This document shows positions 49,039 to 61,164 of a stretch of 64,000 nucleotides of DNA, in pieces (the first letter of the stretch is position 1; each line of letters begins with the position of its first letter). Made by a program: the position numbers and the translations under genes. Source of the stretch: Sphingomonas sp. Leaf407 (GTDB lineage Bacteria > Pseudomonadota > Alphaproteobacteria > Sphingomonadales > Sphingomonadaceae); the NCBI RefSeq assembly GCF_001425385.1, contig NZ_LMQO01000001.1:844833-908832 (forward strand), given 5' to 3'. The notes under the pieces were generated by a model, which did no database searches, had not been told where the DNA came from, and worked only from the letters and a program-made list of their open reading frames with translations.

Positions 49039-50400
49039 TCAACGATATTCGATCACCGCGTCGCGCCGCAGATCGCGCAGCATGCGCTGGGCGCGCAGGT
49101 TCACGCGCTCCTGCTGCAACCCGTCCTGAATCTGTTCGGCGCTGGGCACGGTGCCGCCGCGCGGATCGTCGCGACCGCACACGATTAGCACGCGGATGCC
49201 GTCCTTGGGCGACCCGAACGGCGGGGTCGCCTGTCCGACGTTCAGCTTCAGGATGATCTCCTGAAGCGCCGGCGGCAGGTTGCGGATCACGACCGAATCA
49301 TTGTCGACGACCTCGGCCTTTTCGGACTGCGCGACCTTGGTCGCGTCGCCGCAGCCGCGGATGCCCTGCGTCGCGGTGGCGAACGATGCGGCGCGCTGCG
49401 TCGCCTGCGCCTGCGTCGTGCCCGGCGGGAACGGCAGGGTGAGCTGGCGCAGCGCGACCTTGGCATCGCGCGGATCGGCCATCAGCACCTGCCGCTTGTC
49501 GGCGAGGTAGAGGATCGAATAGCCGCCCGGCACCTCGATCGGTCCGGCGATCTGGCCGACCTGCATCTGCGTCGCGGCGCGCTGCAACTGGTCGGGCAGC
49601 ATGTTCAGGCGCACCCAGCCGAGATCGCCGCCGACCGCGCGGGTGGTGGCTTCGGAGAAGTTGCGCGCGAAATATTCGAACGGCGCGCCCTGGCGGATCT
49701 GTTCGACGATCTTGGTCATTGCCGCTTGCACCTCGGCCGCGCGATCGGGCGTCGCTGAGATGTAGATCTCGCGAAGGCTGTATTCCTCGGTGCCCTTCGA
49801 CGCTTCGAGCCGAGCGCGGATCGCCTCGACCTCTTCCTCGCCGACGTTGATGAAGGGTTCGACCTGCTTGCGCAGCAACCGGCTCCACGCCAGCTCACCC
49901 TCGATCTGGCGGCGCAGCGAGCGTTCCGACGAGCCGACCGAGCGGAGATAGGCGCGAAGCTGGTCGGGCGTCTGCTGGAACCGCTGCTTGGCGAGGCGGT
50001 TGAAGCTCTGCTCCAGCTCGGGCGCGGTGACGGTGATGTCCTTCGACTTCGCCTGCTGGATCTGCAGCGTCTCGTCGATCAACTGACGGACCACCTGCCC
50101 GCGCAGCACCTCGCGGTCCTCCGCGCTCAGCTTGAAATCGTTGATCGCGACGATCAGCGCCATGCGCTGGTCGACGTCGGTGCCGGTCAGCACCGTATCG
50201 TTCACGATCGCGGTCGGCTTGCGGATATTGGGGTCGACCTTGCCGAAGATCGTCGGATTGCCCGGCAGGTTCAGATTGGCGCCGGGCACCTGCTGTCCGT
50301 CGCTGACCGTCTGCGCGGCAAGCGCGGTGGCGGCGGCTATGCTCAGGATACCGGCGATCGAACGGCCGAGGCGGGTGGCATTCACGATGTTGTTGGTCAC
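49039..50400 (-). CDS. surA: SurA-like periplasmic peptidyl-prolyl isomerase/chaperone
   Basis: This 453-residue protein has a signal peptide (GRSIAGILSIAAATALAAQ). A SurA N-terminal chaperone domain (IVNDTVLTGTDVDQRMAL; RQLIDETLQIQQAK) is followed by parvulin-type regions (EYSLREIYIS; APFEYFARNFSEATTRAVGGDLGWV; MQVGQIAGPIEVPGGYSIL). A second, weaker parvulin-like part ends DDPRGG. It escorts outer-membrane proteins such as its neighbour LptD. The start is a GTG at 50400; the next in-frame start would remove part of the signal peptide. Confidence 0.9.
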   Translation of the reverse strand: MTNNIVNATRLGRSIAGILSIAAATALAAQTVSDGQQVPGANLNLPGNPTIFGKVDPNIRKPTAIVNDTVLTGTDVDQRMALIVAINDFKLSAEDREVLRGQVVRQLIDETLQIQQAKSKDITVTAPELEQSFNRLAKQRFQQTPDQLRAYLRSVGSSERSLRRQIEGELAWSRLLRKQVEPFINVGEEEVEAIRARLEASKGTEEYSLREIYISATPDRAAEVQAAMTKIVEQIRQGAPFEYFARNFSEATTRAVGGDLGWVRLNMLPDQLQRAATQMQVGQIAGPIEVPGGYSILYLADKRQVLMADPRDAKVALRQLTLPFPPGTTQAQATQRAASFATATQGIRGCGDATKVAQSEKAEVVDNDSVVIRNLPPALQEIILKLNVGQATPPFGSPKDGIRVLIVCGRDDPRGGTVPSAEQIQDGLQQERVNLRAQRMLRDLRRDAVIEYR

Positions 50401-50491
50401 TTGGTCGTACTATCCCATGCGCACGTCGGCGACGTGCCTGCCGAACCATTCGGGCCAAATCATGGCCCGTCGCGGCTGAACGCAGCCTTAT

Positions 50492-52729
50492 CTATCGTCC
50501 CAAATTCTTGAACGCCAGCGTCACGAGATAGCTGTTGCCGCTGCGGGCGTCGCCGATCCGCTGATAATCGCGTTTCCACGTCAGTCCGAGGCGGAGGCAG
50601 TCGTCCTCATATTGCGCGCCGATACGGTGGCGGATCGGGTCATAGCCATCGGATACCGACAACGCATCCTCCGACCGGTCGGTCAGATCGATGGTGGTCG
50701 AGGCGAACGCCGACCAGAACGGACCGAAGGCGACCCGCCCGGCGGCGCGGATTTCCTCGCGGTCCTGCAAATCCTCCAGCTCGCTGATGTCGCGGTTGAG
50801 CCGGAGATAGCCGACCTGGACATAGGTGCGGCGCGATCCGACCGTCGCGTCGATCTCGTTGCGGCGGATTTTGAACCCGTCCTTGTCGAGCCGGTAGCGG
50901 TGGGTGAGCGTCACGAGTTCGCGGAAGCGGACATCGGTGCGCCCGACGAAATCGGAAAAACGATCGTCGAGCCCGGTGCCGTTGGGCAGGATGCTGGCGC
51001 GCTCGGAGGTACGATAGCTCTGGCCGATCGTGGTCTGCACCGCGACTCCGGGCAGATCGAGCGCATAGTCGAGGCCATAGGTGACACGCGACGAATCCTC
51101 GAACCGGTCGTAGCCGGCGAAGCGGTTGAGCGCGAAGAGGTTCGAGTCTTCCAGATCGACCGCGCGGGCGTCCTCGTTCGGGACGGCGAGATTGGCGATC
51201 TTGGGCGAGGCGACGAGCTGGACGCGGGGGCTGATGCGCTGCGTGCCCCGGCCCACCGCGCCGACGAACGGCCAGCGCATATCGACCGCCAGCGCGGCGA
51301 TGCCGCGCGGGGTAAAGCCCTCGCCGCCGCGGTAGCTCAGCACGGCGGTATCGATGACGTCGCGCGTGTTGTAGGCATCGAGCCGGCCATAGGCGGTGAA
51401 GGTCACTTCCTGCCCGAGCGGGGTGTAGCGCGTCAGGTCCCACCGCGCGGCGGCGAAGGCGCGCTGGGTATCCTGCCCCTCCGACCGGCCGATCGCCAGC
51501 GTGTTGAGCTGAACCTGCGCGACCCCGCCGAGCAGGCCGTTGAAGCGGCGGCGATAGTCGATTTCGGGGAGCGCCACCGGCTGCATCCCCTGATTATCGC
51601 CGACACGCAGCGTCTGCACCGCCCAGCCGCTGATCGAGAGCATCGAGTCGCGGTCGATCCGTTCGACCGAGATATTATTGCGCAACCGGTCGTCGCGCGA
51701 AATGTCGTAGCGGCGCAGGAACGTCTGGTCGGTGGTATAGCGCAACGATCCCGACACGCTCCAGTTGGGATCGAGCTGGAACCGGCCGGTCGCATCGACA
51801 TAGCCACGGAACGATTGCTGCGTGCCGGTGGGCGCAGCGCCGAGCACGAGGTCGTCGCTGCGCCGGCTGACCGTCGCAAAGCCCTGTACCCGGTACGCGC
51901 CGTTGCGGCCCAGCGCGCGATATTCCGCCTCGAGCATCGGCAGCACGGCAGTGAAGACATGCGGCGTGATCGTCAGGTCGCGGTTGCGAGCGAGGTTGAA
52001 ATAATAGGGCACGGCCACTTCGACGCCGTTCACCCGGTCGAGCCGGATCGACGGCGCGAGCAGACCCGAATCGCTGTTGCCGCCGATCGAATGCGAGAAC
52101 GACGGTAGCGGAATCGTCGGCAGGCCAAAGAGCGTGAGGCCCGCGCCGGTGTAGCGGATACGCTGTCGCACCGGATCGTAGCGGACGCGCAGCGCGGTGA
52201 TCTTCCACGACGGCTCCTTGGGACAGCCGGCCGACGTGGTGACGGCGCACGGGGTATAGGCCGCGCTCTCGACCGTCACGACGCCGTTGTCGGACCGGGT
52301 GCCGCGTCTGGCGGCGATACGCCCGCCTTCGTCGAGGACGACGAGCATGTTGTCGACCACGCCGTCCTTCAGCGTATCGGTCAGCTCGATCCGGTCGCCA
52401 TAGGCGATGTCGCCCTGCGGATTGGTGACGGCGATGTTGCCGGTCGCCACCACCTGCCCCGACTTGCGGTTCCACGTCACCCGGTCGGCGCGCAGGCGAT
52501 TGCCGTCGCGCAGCAGCCGCACTTCGCCGCTGGCGGTGACGATGTCGGCGTTGCTGTCATATTCGAGCAGGTCGGACGAGAAATCGATCTGGTCGGCGCT
52601 CGCCGGCGTCGGCAGCGCGCTTTCGGGCGGCGGCGGAGGCGCAGCGCGATCCTGCAGGTCCTGCGCCAGCGCAGGGCCGGCGACCGCCAGCGTCAGGCCA
52701 AGGGCCAGCGACCCGAACGCACGCTTCAC
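50492..52729 (-). CDS. lptD: LPS-assembly protein LptD
   Basis: This 745-residue outer-membrane protein forms the plug-and-barrel that inserts lipopolysaccharide at the surface. It has a signal peptide (SLALGLTLAVAGPALAQ) and an OstA/LptA-like N-domain (DLLEYDSNADIVTASGEVRL). A short cysteine segment (YTPCAVTTSAGCPKEPSW) is followed by a beta-barrel ending in aromatic-rich strands (VTLAFKNLGR). It heads the lptD-surA-pdxA-rsmA run and is divergent from pepA. It indicates an outer membrane with LPS or a related lipid built by the Lpt system. Confidence 0.94.
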   Translation of the reverse strand: MKRAFGSLALGLTLAVAGPALAQDLQDRAAPPPPPESALPTPASADQIDFSSDLLEYDSNADIVTASGEVRLLRDGNRLRADRVTWNRKSGQVVATGNIAVTNPQGDIAYGDRIELTDTLKDGVVDNMLVVLDEGGRIAARRGTRSDNGVVTVESAAYTPCAVTTSAGCPKEPSWKITALRVRYDPVRQRIRYTGAGLTLFGLPTIPLPSFSHSIGGNSDSGLLAPSIRLDRVNGVEVAVPYYFNLARNRDLTITPHVFTAVLPMLEAEYRALGRNGAYRVQGFATVSRRSDDLVLGAAPTGTQQSFRGYVDATGRFQLDPNWSVSGSLRYTTDQTFLRRYDISRDDRLRNNISVERIDRDSMLSISGWAVQTLRVGDNQGMQPVALPEIDYRRRFNGLLGGVAQVQLNTLAIGRSEGQDTQRAFAAARWDLTRYTPLGQEVTFTAYGRLDAYNTRDVIDTAVLSYRGGEGFTPRGIAALAVDMRWPFVGAVGRGTQRISPRVQLVASPKIANLAVPNEDARAVDLEDSNLFALNRFAGYDRFEDSSRVTYGLDYALDLPGVAVQTTIGQSYRTSERASILPNGTGLDDRFSDFVGRTDVRFRELVTLTHRYRLDKDGFKIRRNEIDATVGSRRTYVQVGYLRLNRDISELEDLQDREEIRAAGRVAFGPFWSAFASTTIDLTDRSEDALSVSDGYDPIRHRIGAQYEDDCLRLGLTWKRDYQRIGDARSGNSYLVTLAFKNLGR

Positions 52730-52892
52730 TAGTCCAGATTCCCCAATGCCGTCGGTGCCCTGATCGCGCCTGTCGCAACGCCTATTGCATCGTCGCCCGG
52801 GAACCGCAATCGCCGTCCACCCGCTTTACGTGCCGGGACGGGCGCGCCAAGATAGCCGGCGCGCCGACGCCCGCGTAGTACAAAGGAAATTC

Positions 52893-54377
52893 ATGTCGAT
52901 CTCGATCCAGTTCGCCCAGCGTAGCGAAATTCCCCCCGCCCTCGTCCTGCCGATCGCGACGGGCGGGCTCGACCGCGCCGCCGCCGCCGGACTGGATGAT
53001 GCGGTTGCGGCGCTCGTCGCTGGCGCGGCGCGGGCGGGTCGCTTCGATGGTGAGGCGGGATCGATCGCCGAGGTCTTCGTACCCGGCATCGAGGGCGGCG
53101 ACGCGGGTCGGGTGATCCTGCTCGGCATCGGTGACGGCGGCGGCGTGGCGCTGGAAAAGGCGGGCGGCGCGCTGACCGGGCGGTTCCTGCTGTCGGGCCT
53201 CACCGAGCTGACCGTCGATTTCGGCGCGCTGGCGACCGCGCCCGACGCGGCGGCGGTTGCGCGGTTCGCGGCGACGGCGGCGCAGCGCGGCTGGCGGCAG
53301 GACGGCTATCGCACCAAGCTGCCCGAACGATCGAAGCCGACGCTGACGACGATTACCATCGTTGGTGCGCCCGACGGGATCGACGACGCCTTCGTCGCCG
53401 CCGATGCGATCACGCAGGGGCTGGACCTTACCCGCACGCTCGTCACCGATCCGCCGAACGTCCTCTATCCGGTCAGCTTCGTCGAGAAGTGCCGCGAGCT
53501 GGAAGCGCTGGGGATCGAGCTGACCATCCTCGACGAACGGCAGATGGCCGAACTGGGCATGGGCGCGCTGCTGGGCGTCAGCCTCGGCTCGGAAAAGGAA
53601 GCGCGGCTGCTGGCGATGCGCTGGCACGGCAAGGGCGGCGACACCACCGACGTCGCGCTGGTCGGCAAGGGCGTGACCTTCGACACCGGCGGCATCTCGC
53701 TGAAACCCGGACCCGGCATGGAGGACATGAAGTGGGACATGGGCGGTGCCGGCGCCGTGGCGGGCGCGATGAAGGCGATCGCCACGCGCAAGGCGAAGGC
53801 GAACGTCGTCGGCGTGGTCGGCCTTGTCGAGAACATGCCCGACGGCAAGGCGATGCGCCCCGGTGACGTCGTCACCAGCATGTCGGGCCAGACGATCGAG
53901 GTGCTCAACACCGACGCCGAGGGGCGGCTGGTGCTGTGCGACGTGCTGACGTGGGTCCAGCGGACGCATTCGCCGGCGACGATCGTCGACCTCGCCACGC
54001 TGACCGGCGCGATGATTATCAGCCTTGGCAGCGAGCATGGCGGCATGTTCGCCAACGACGATTCGTTGGCCGACGAGTTGCTGGCGGCATCGAAGGAGTC
54101 GGGCGACCTGCTGTGGCGCTTCCCGCTATCGCCGGCGTACGACAAGCTGCTCGATTCGCCGATCGCCGACATGAAGAACATCGGCCCGCGCGGCGCGGGA
54201 TCGATCACCGCCGCGCAGTTCCTCAAGCGCTACATCGAGGACGGCGTACGCTGGGCGCATCTCGACATTGCCGGGATGGTGTGGGCCGACAAGCCGGGCA
54301 CCCATCATGACAAGGGTGCGACCGGGTTCGGCGTGCGGCTGCTCGACCGGTTCGTGAAGGACAATTTCGAGGAATAG
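52893..54377 (+). CDS. pepA: Leucyl aminopeptidase (M17 family)
   Basis: This 494-residue cytosolic aminopeptidase has the M17 signature NTDAEGRLVL and the metal site VGKGVTFDTGGISLKPG with the MKWDMGGAG block. AAGAV-type helices follow it. It removes N-terminal residues, and PepA proteins can also bind DNA. I chose the ATG at 52893, which has an AAAGGA site 6 bases upstream; the frame is open 36 codons further without a ribosome site. The 163 bases before it, divergent from lptD, show no clear promoter to my eye. Confidence 0.95.
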   Translation: MSISIQFAQRSEIPPALVLPIATGGLDRAAAAGLDDAVAALVAGAARAGRFDGEAGSIAEVFVPGIEGGDAGRVILLGIGDGGGVALEKAGGALTGRFLLSGLTELTVDFGALATAPDAAAVARFAATAAQRGWRQDGYRTKLPERSKPTLTTITIVGAPDGIDDAFVAADAITQGLDLTRTLVTDPPNVLYPVSFVEKCRELEALGIELTILDERQMAELGMGALLGVSLGSEKEARLLAMRWHGKGGDTTDVALVGKGVTFDTGGISLKPGPGMEDMKWDMGGAGAVAGAMKAIATRKAKANVVGVVGLVENMPDGKAMRPGDVVTSMSGQTIEVLNTDAEGRLVLCDVLTWVQRTHSPATIVDLATLTGAMIISLGSEHGGMFANDDSLADELLAASKESGDLLWRFPLSPAYDKLLDSPIADMKNIGPRGAGSITAAQFLKRYIEDGVRWAHLDIAGMVWADKPGTHHDKGATGFGVRLLDRFVKDNFEE

Positions 54378-54379
54378 CC

Positions 54380-54473
54380 GTCATTCCCGCGCAGGCGGGA
54401 ATCCATTGACGCCGACGTAGCGAATGGATTCGAAACGGCAGCGGCAATGGGTTCCCGCCTGCGCGGGAACGAC
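54380..54473. repeat. Dispersed palindromic repeat, copy C
   Basis: The left half gtcattcccgcgcaggcggg and right half cccgcctgcgcgggaacgac are inverted copies, with aatccatt and aatgggtt at the inner edges. It lies between pepA and holC, 3 bases after the pepA stop and 12 bases before the holC ATG, so it is probably transcribed within one message. That makes it part of an operon spacer rather than a promoter region. Confidence 0.8.
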
Positions 54474-54484
54474 GAAAAGGCGTC

Positions 54485-54922
54485 ATGAAAGTCGACTTCT
54501 ACCACCTGACCCGCAGCCCGCTCGACCGGGTGTTGCCACGCATCGCCGCGCGGCTGCACGACGCCGGCGAGCGGTTGCTGCTGCTGTCGGACGATGCCGA
54601 CCAGCGCCGCGTGATCGACACGCTGCTGTGGACCTATGCACGCGACAGCTTCCTGCCGCATGCCGAGGCGGGAACCGGCAACGACGCCGCGCAGGCGGTG
54701 CTGATCGCCGCCGACCCCACCCCCGCCAATGGGGCGCGCAACGTCGCGATCGTCGACGGGCGCTGGCGCGACGCCGCGCTGGGGTTCGACCGTGCGTTCC
54801 ACTTCTTCGGCGAGGATCACATCGCCGCCGCACGCGCCGCATGGAAGGCACTGGGCGAGCGCGACGGCATCGAGCGGCGCTACTGGCGGCAGGGCGACGG
54901 CGGCTGGGAACAGGCGGCGTGA
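54485..54922 (+). CDS. holC: DNA polymerase III chi subunit
   Basis: This 145-residue protein starts KVDFYHLTRSPLDRVLPR and has LLLLSDDADQRRVIDTLLWTY and FDRAFHFFGE, the pattern of HolC. Chi links the clamp loader to single-stranded DNA-binding protein. Linkage of holC to pepA is conserved in proteobacteria. It follows the palindromic repeat closely. A weak 6-bp hairpin (54932-54948) follows the stop. Confidence 0.9.
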   Translation: MKVDFYHLTRSPLDRVLPRIAARLHDAGERLLLLSDDADQRRVIDTLLWTYARDSFLPHAEAGTGNDAAQAVLIAADPTPANGARNVAIVDGRWRDAALGFDRAFHFFGEDHIAAARAAWKALGERDGIERRYWRQGDGGWEQAA

Positions 54923-54931
54923 GCCTTGCTT

Positions 54932-54948
54932 GTCGGGGGTTGCCCGAC
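54932..54948. terminator. Weak hairpin after holC
   Basis: A 6-bp stem (gtcggg/cccgac) with a 5-base loop begins 10 bases after the holC stop and ends 46 bases before ndk. It may separate the pepA-holC message from ndk. The stem is short and no U-run follows. Confidence 0.25.
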
Positions 54949-54994
54949 TAGGGAGCCGCGACCAAAACACCATAACGCAGGAGCCGCGACCACC

Positions 54995-55417
54995 ATGGCC
55001 GCCACCCGTACCTTCTCGATCATCAAGCCCGATGCCACCCGCCGCAACCTGACCGGCGCAGTCACCAAGATGCTGGAGGAAGCCGGTCTGCGCGTCGTCG
55101 CCTCCAAGCGCATCCAGATGACCCGCGAGCAGGCCGAGGGCTTCTACGGCGTCCACCGCGAGCGTCCGTTCTTCAACGATCTGGTGTCGTTCATGATCTC
55201 GGGTCCGGTCGTCGTGCAGGTGCTGGAAGGCGAGAACGCCGTGCAGGCGAACCGCGACATCATGGGCGCGACGAACCCGGCGAACGCCGATGCTGGCACG
55301 ATCCGCAAGGAACTGGCCGAATCGATCGAAGCCAATTCGGTCCACGGATCGGATTCGGAAGAGAATGCGAAGATCGAGATCGACTTCTTCTTCAAGCCCG
55401 AAGAAATCGTCGGCTGA
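54995..55417 (+). CDS. ndk: Nucleoside diphosphate kinase
   Basis: This 140-residue enzyme exchanges the gamma phosphate between nucleoside triphosphates and diphosphates. K11 in the IIKPDA start and the phosphorylated H117 in SVHGSDS are present, with [11 protein letters not shown] and GATNPANA between. A GGAG lies about 12 bases upstream of the ATG. It is probably a separate unit from holC, with palindromic sequence after its stop. Confidence 0.97.
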   Translation: MAATRTFSIIKPDATRRNLTGAVTKMLEEAGLRVVASKRIQMTREQAEGFYGVHRERPFFNDLVSFMISGPVVVQVLEGENAVQANRDIMGATNPANADAGTIRKELAESIEANSVHGSDSEENAKIEIDFFFKPEEIVG

Positions 55418-55488
55418 TGCCGTCCGGCCGGTGCCCGGTTGCGGGTGCCGGCCGATTACCGCGTGACGTTTGCTTCATCCGAACCGAA

Positions 55489-55572
55489 GCGTCGCCCCAG
55501 CGAAGGCCGGGGTTTCGAGCGGCTTTTGCCGTGCGCCACCACCGAGAGATCCCAGCTTCGCTGGGATGACGT
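55489..55572. repeat. Palindromic repeat between convergent ndk and the SIMPL gene
   Basis: The left part gtcgccccagcgaaggccgg and the right part gagatcccagcttcgctggg-atgacgtc are imperfect inverted copies. The right part forms its own hairpin (cccagc/gctggg). The edges (gtc...gac) follow the plan of the other dispersed repeats here, with a third core type. It reaches within 7 bases of the convergent stop at 55579. Confidence 0.6.
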
Positions 55573-55578
55573 CTGTCT

Positions 55579-56340
55579 CTAGCGCGCAATCGCGAAGCGA
55601 GCGTAGACCGTGGCACGGGTTTCGATCGGGCGGGGTTTGACGTCGATCGGGACAGGCGCGGGCGGAGCCGGTGGTGCCGGCGGCCCGGAAAATGCACCGA
55701 TGTCCGACGCCTCGATCCCCTGCACTACGACATCGCCGCCGTTCTGGTCGCTGAGCGTCAGCAATTCTCCGAGACGGACGCCCGCGCCACTGGCCAGCGC
55801 TTCCGCACGGCGACGGGCATCGGCGATCGCGGCGGTGATCGCACGCCGCTTTGCCGCGCCCGGATCGGCCAGATCGAAGCGCTGCATCCGGGCATCGCGA
55901 GCACCCAGTCGTCCCGCAAGGCCCACGGCAGTTCCGATGCGATCCACCGCCCCGGTTCGCACCATGCCGGAAATCGTCGCGATATAACCGATCACGGCGC
56001 ACGGTCCCTCGCTCAACCGTGGCCGGCCATAAGGATTGGCGTCGCATTGCGGCGCGCGGACTTCGCCGATCGTTACGTCGCTCGTCGTCAGTTCCGCGTT
56101 GCGACCAAGCAACGAGGCGATTCCGTCGCGAATGGCCTTCTGCTTCGTCGCCAATGCACGGCTTGCATCGTCTGCGGTCTTGCCCTCGCCATTGACCGAA
56201 TAGGTCATTTGCGCCTTGTCGGGGCTGGTTTCGACGATCGCCATACCCTGCACCTGGATATGAGAGGGGCGCACATCCTCCTGCGCCAATGCAGGCGCGG
56301 CGATCAACGCGGCCGTTCCCGGAATCAACAACCGCATCAT
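55579..56340 (-). CDS. SIMPL-domain (DUF541) exported protein
   Basis: This 253-residue protein has a signal peptide (LLIPGTAALIAAPALAQ) and the SIMPL/DUF541 fold: IQVQGMAIVETSPDKAQMTYSV, a helix with ASRALATKQKAI, and AITAAIADARRRAEALASGAGV. Two cysteines (PQCDAN and GPCAVIG) may pair. A proline-rich stretch (GPPAPPAPPAPVP) precedes the last strand. Members are periplasmic oligomers linked to oxidative stress. It follows the TPR gene by 15 bases. Confidence 0.85.
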   Translation of the reverse strand: MMRLLIPGTAALIAAPALAQEDVRPSHIQVQGMAIVETSPDKAQMTYSVNGEGKTADDASRALATKQKAIRDGIASLLGRNAELTTSDVTIGEVRAPQCDANPYGRPRLSEGPCAVIGYIATISGMVRTGAVDRIGTAVGLAGRLGARDARMQRFDLADPGAAKRRAITAAIADARRRAEALASGAGVRLGELLTLSDQNGGDVVVQGIEASDIGAFSGPPAPPAPPAPVPIDVKPRPIETRATVYARFAIAR

Positions 56341-56355
56341 CCCGCTCCCCCCCCG

Positions 56356-56874
56356 TTACTGCTGCGTCGCGCCCGCCGTGCCCGGCACCACCGGCGGCGT
56401 CTGCTGCGCGGTGGCCGTCACCGGCGGACCCTTGGCGATCACCGCCGCCAGTTCGCCCGCCGCCGGGCAGGTCGCACCACATACCGTGCGCAGCTTTGCC
56501 AGCGTCTCGCGCGCCTTGGTCACGGCACCCTTTTGCACCAGCGCCTCGCCCTCGCCCTTCAGCGCGGCGACGTCATTGGGTTCGAGCGTCAGCGCCTCGC
56601 GGTAGAGGCGGATCGATTTGCCGGGCAGCCCCTGTGCGCGGGCGATGTCGGCCAGCGCCACGAACGCCTGCCGGTTGCGCGGATCGATCACCAGCGCGCT
56701 TTCGATCAGTCCGGTCGCACCGCTCGTGTCGCCGGCGGCCTGCGCCGCGCGCCCCTGTTGCAGCAACGCCATCGAACGCGGGTCGATCTGCGCATCGGGG
56801 CGCTGGCCGCTCAAGGACGTGGAGGCGCAGATAAGGGCAAGCGCCGCTGCCACCGAGACCGAGGTAATCCGCAT
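56356..56874 (-). CDS. TPR-repeat exported protein
   Basis: This 172-residue protein has a signal peptide (RITSVSVAAALALICAST) and two to three tetratricopeptide-like repeats (MALLQQGRAAQAAGDTSGAT; AFVALADIARAQGLPGKSIR; DVAALKGEGEALVQKGAVTK). A small C-terminal part with paired cysteines (VCGATCP) follows. It probably scaffolds proteins in the periplasm. I chose the ATG at 56874 because GGAG lies 6 bases upstream; another ATG two codons earlier abuts that GGAG. Confidence 0.75.
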   Translation of the reverse strand: MRITSVSVAAALALICASTSLSGQRPDAQIDPRSMALLQQGRAAQAAGDTSGATGLIESALVIDPRNRQAFVALADIARAQGLPGKSIRLYREALTLEPNDVAALKGEGEALVQKGAVTKARETLAKLRTVCGATCPAAGELAAVIAKGPPVTATAQQTPPVVPGTAGATQQ

Positions 56875-56905
56875 CAACATCTCCGGTTGTCCCGTGCCCT
56901 GCGCG

Positions 56906-58087
56906 TCAGGCCCGGCCCAGCCGCGCGACGAAGAAACCGTCGGTGGAGTCATGGGCGGGGGTCAGGCGCATGCCCGAACCGTGGACGCGCCCGCGCGGCA
57001 ATGCAAGCGGCAGCGCGCGCCAGTCGGGACGGCGCCCTAGGAACGCTGTGACCTGTTCCGCGCCTTCGTCGTCGAGCAGCGAGCAGACGACATAGGTGAT
57101 CGTGCCCGCCGGCGCGGTCAGTTCCGCCGCTACGTCGAGCAGCCGCGCCTGCGTTGCCACCACCCGCGCCAACCGATCGGGGGTCAGCCGCCAGCGCGCT
57201 TCGGGGTTGCGCCGCCATGTACCGGTGCCGGAACAGGGCGCGTCGACCATCACCCAATCGGCCTGTCCGACGACATCGGCGAGCATCGCGATTTCCTTGC
57301 CCGGATCGATCAGCCGGGGTTCGGCGATCGTCACCCCGGCACGCGCGGCGCGGGGGCCAAGGCGCGACAGGCGCGGACGATCGGTATCGGTGGCGAGGAT
57401 ACGCCCCTGCCCGTTCATCTGCGCGGCGATCGCCAGCGTCTTGCCGCCGCCACCCGCGCACAAGTCGATCGCGAAGCCGCCCGGTTCGGCACAGGTGGCG
57501 AGCGACACGATCTGGCTGCCGATGTCCTGCACCTCGCCGCGACCGTCGTTCAGCACGCCGTTCTGATCGATCGCGGCATCCGCGGGCAAGCGAATGGCGT
57601 CGGGCAGATCGACGGCGGGCTCGCCACCGATCTCGGCCAGCACCGTGTCGCGATCGGCAGTCAGCCGGTTGACGCGAATGTCGAGCGGGGCGCGGTCGAG
57701 CAACGCAACGAGTTCGGTGTCGCCCAAGCCGGCGGCGGCGAACGCCTCGACCAGCCAGCGCGGCGCCGGCCCCGCCTCCGCGCGGGGTTCGCCGGGCTCG
57801 ATCGGCGCCGGGCCATAAGGTGCGCCGTCGAAGGTCGCCGCCAGCAGCGGATCGGCATCGGCCATCGCGAGGATGGCCGAACGCGCGCTGACCGGCGGTT
57901 CGCCAAAACGGCGCACCGCATCATAGGCGAGCGTGCGGATCGCCCGCCGGTCCTTGGAGCCGGCATAGCGCCGCGCGGCGAAGAAACGCTTCGCCACCTG
58001 ATCGCCCGCCGCGCCGCCAGCGCGCGCCGCATCGAGAATCGCATCGACCAGATCGATCGCCGCCTGGGTCCGGGCCGCCGGGGTCAT
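56906..58087 (-). CDS. RsmB/NOP2-family rRNA cytosine-5 methyltransferase
   Basis: This 393-residue protein has an N-terminal NusB-like helical part (RRYAGSKDRRAIRTLAYDAVRRFG) and a SUN-family SAM-dependent methyltransferase domain: DIGSQIVSLA, DLCAGGGGKTLAIAAQM, then DAPCSGTGTWRRNPE and ITYVVCSLLDDEG, which supply the two catalytic cysteines. RsmB modifies C967 of 16S rRNA in E. coli; the exact target here is inferred. It lies downstream of guaB on the same strand, with an 81-base gap. Confidence 0.88.
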   Translation of the reverse strand: MTPAARTQAAIDLVDAILDAARAGGAAGDQVAKRFFAARRYAGSKDRRAIRTLAYDAVRRFGEPPVSARSAILAMADADPLLAATFDGAPYGPAPIEPGEPRAEAGPAPRWLVEAFAAAGLGDTELVALLDRAPLDIRVNRLTADRDTVLAEIGGEPAVDLPDAIRLPADAAIDQNGVLNDGRGEVQDIGSQIVSLATCAEPGGFAIDLCAGGGGKTLAIAAQMNGQGRILATDTDRPRLSRLGPRAARAGVTIAEPRLIDPGKEIAMLADVVGQADWVMVDAPCSGTGTWRRNPEARWRLTPDRLARVVATQARLLDVAAELTAPAGTITYVVCSLLDDEGAEQVTAFLGRRPDWRALPLALPRGRVHGSGMRLTPAHDSTDGFFVARLGRA

Positions 58088-58168
58088 GCGCAGTTATCCT
58101 GAAAAATCATGCGCGACGCTACCAACATAACCTACATCAATCCAGTCGGACGGCCGCGCTTCGCGTGC

Positions 58169-61116
<2,948 letters not shown>

Positions 61117-61164
61117 GCGCCCCACTATCGATCCGAAACGTGACGGGCAAGCGTCAACGCGCAG

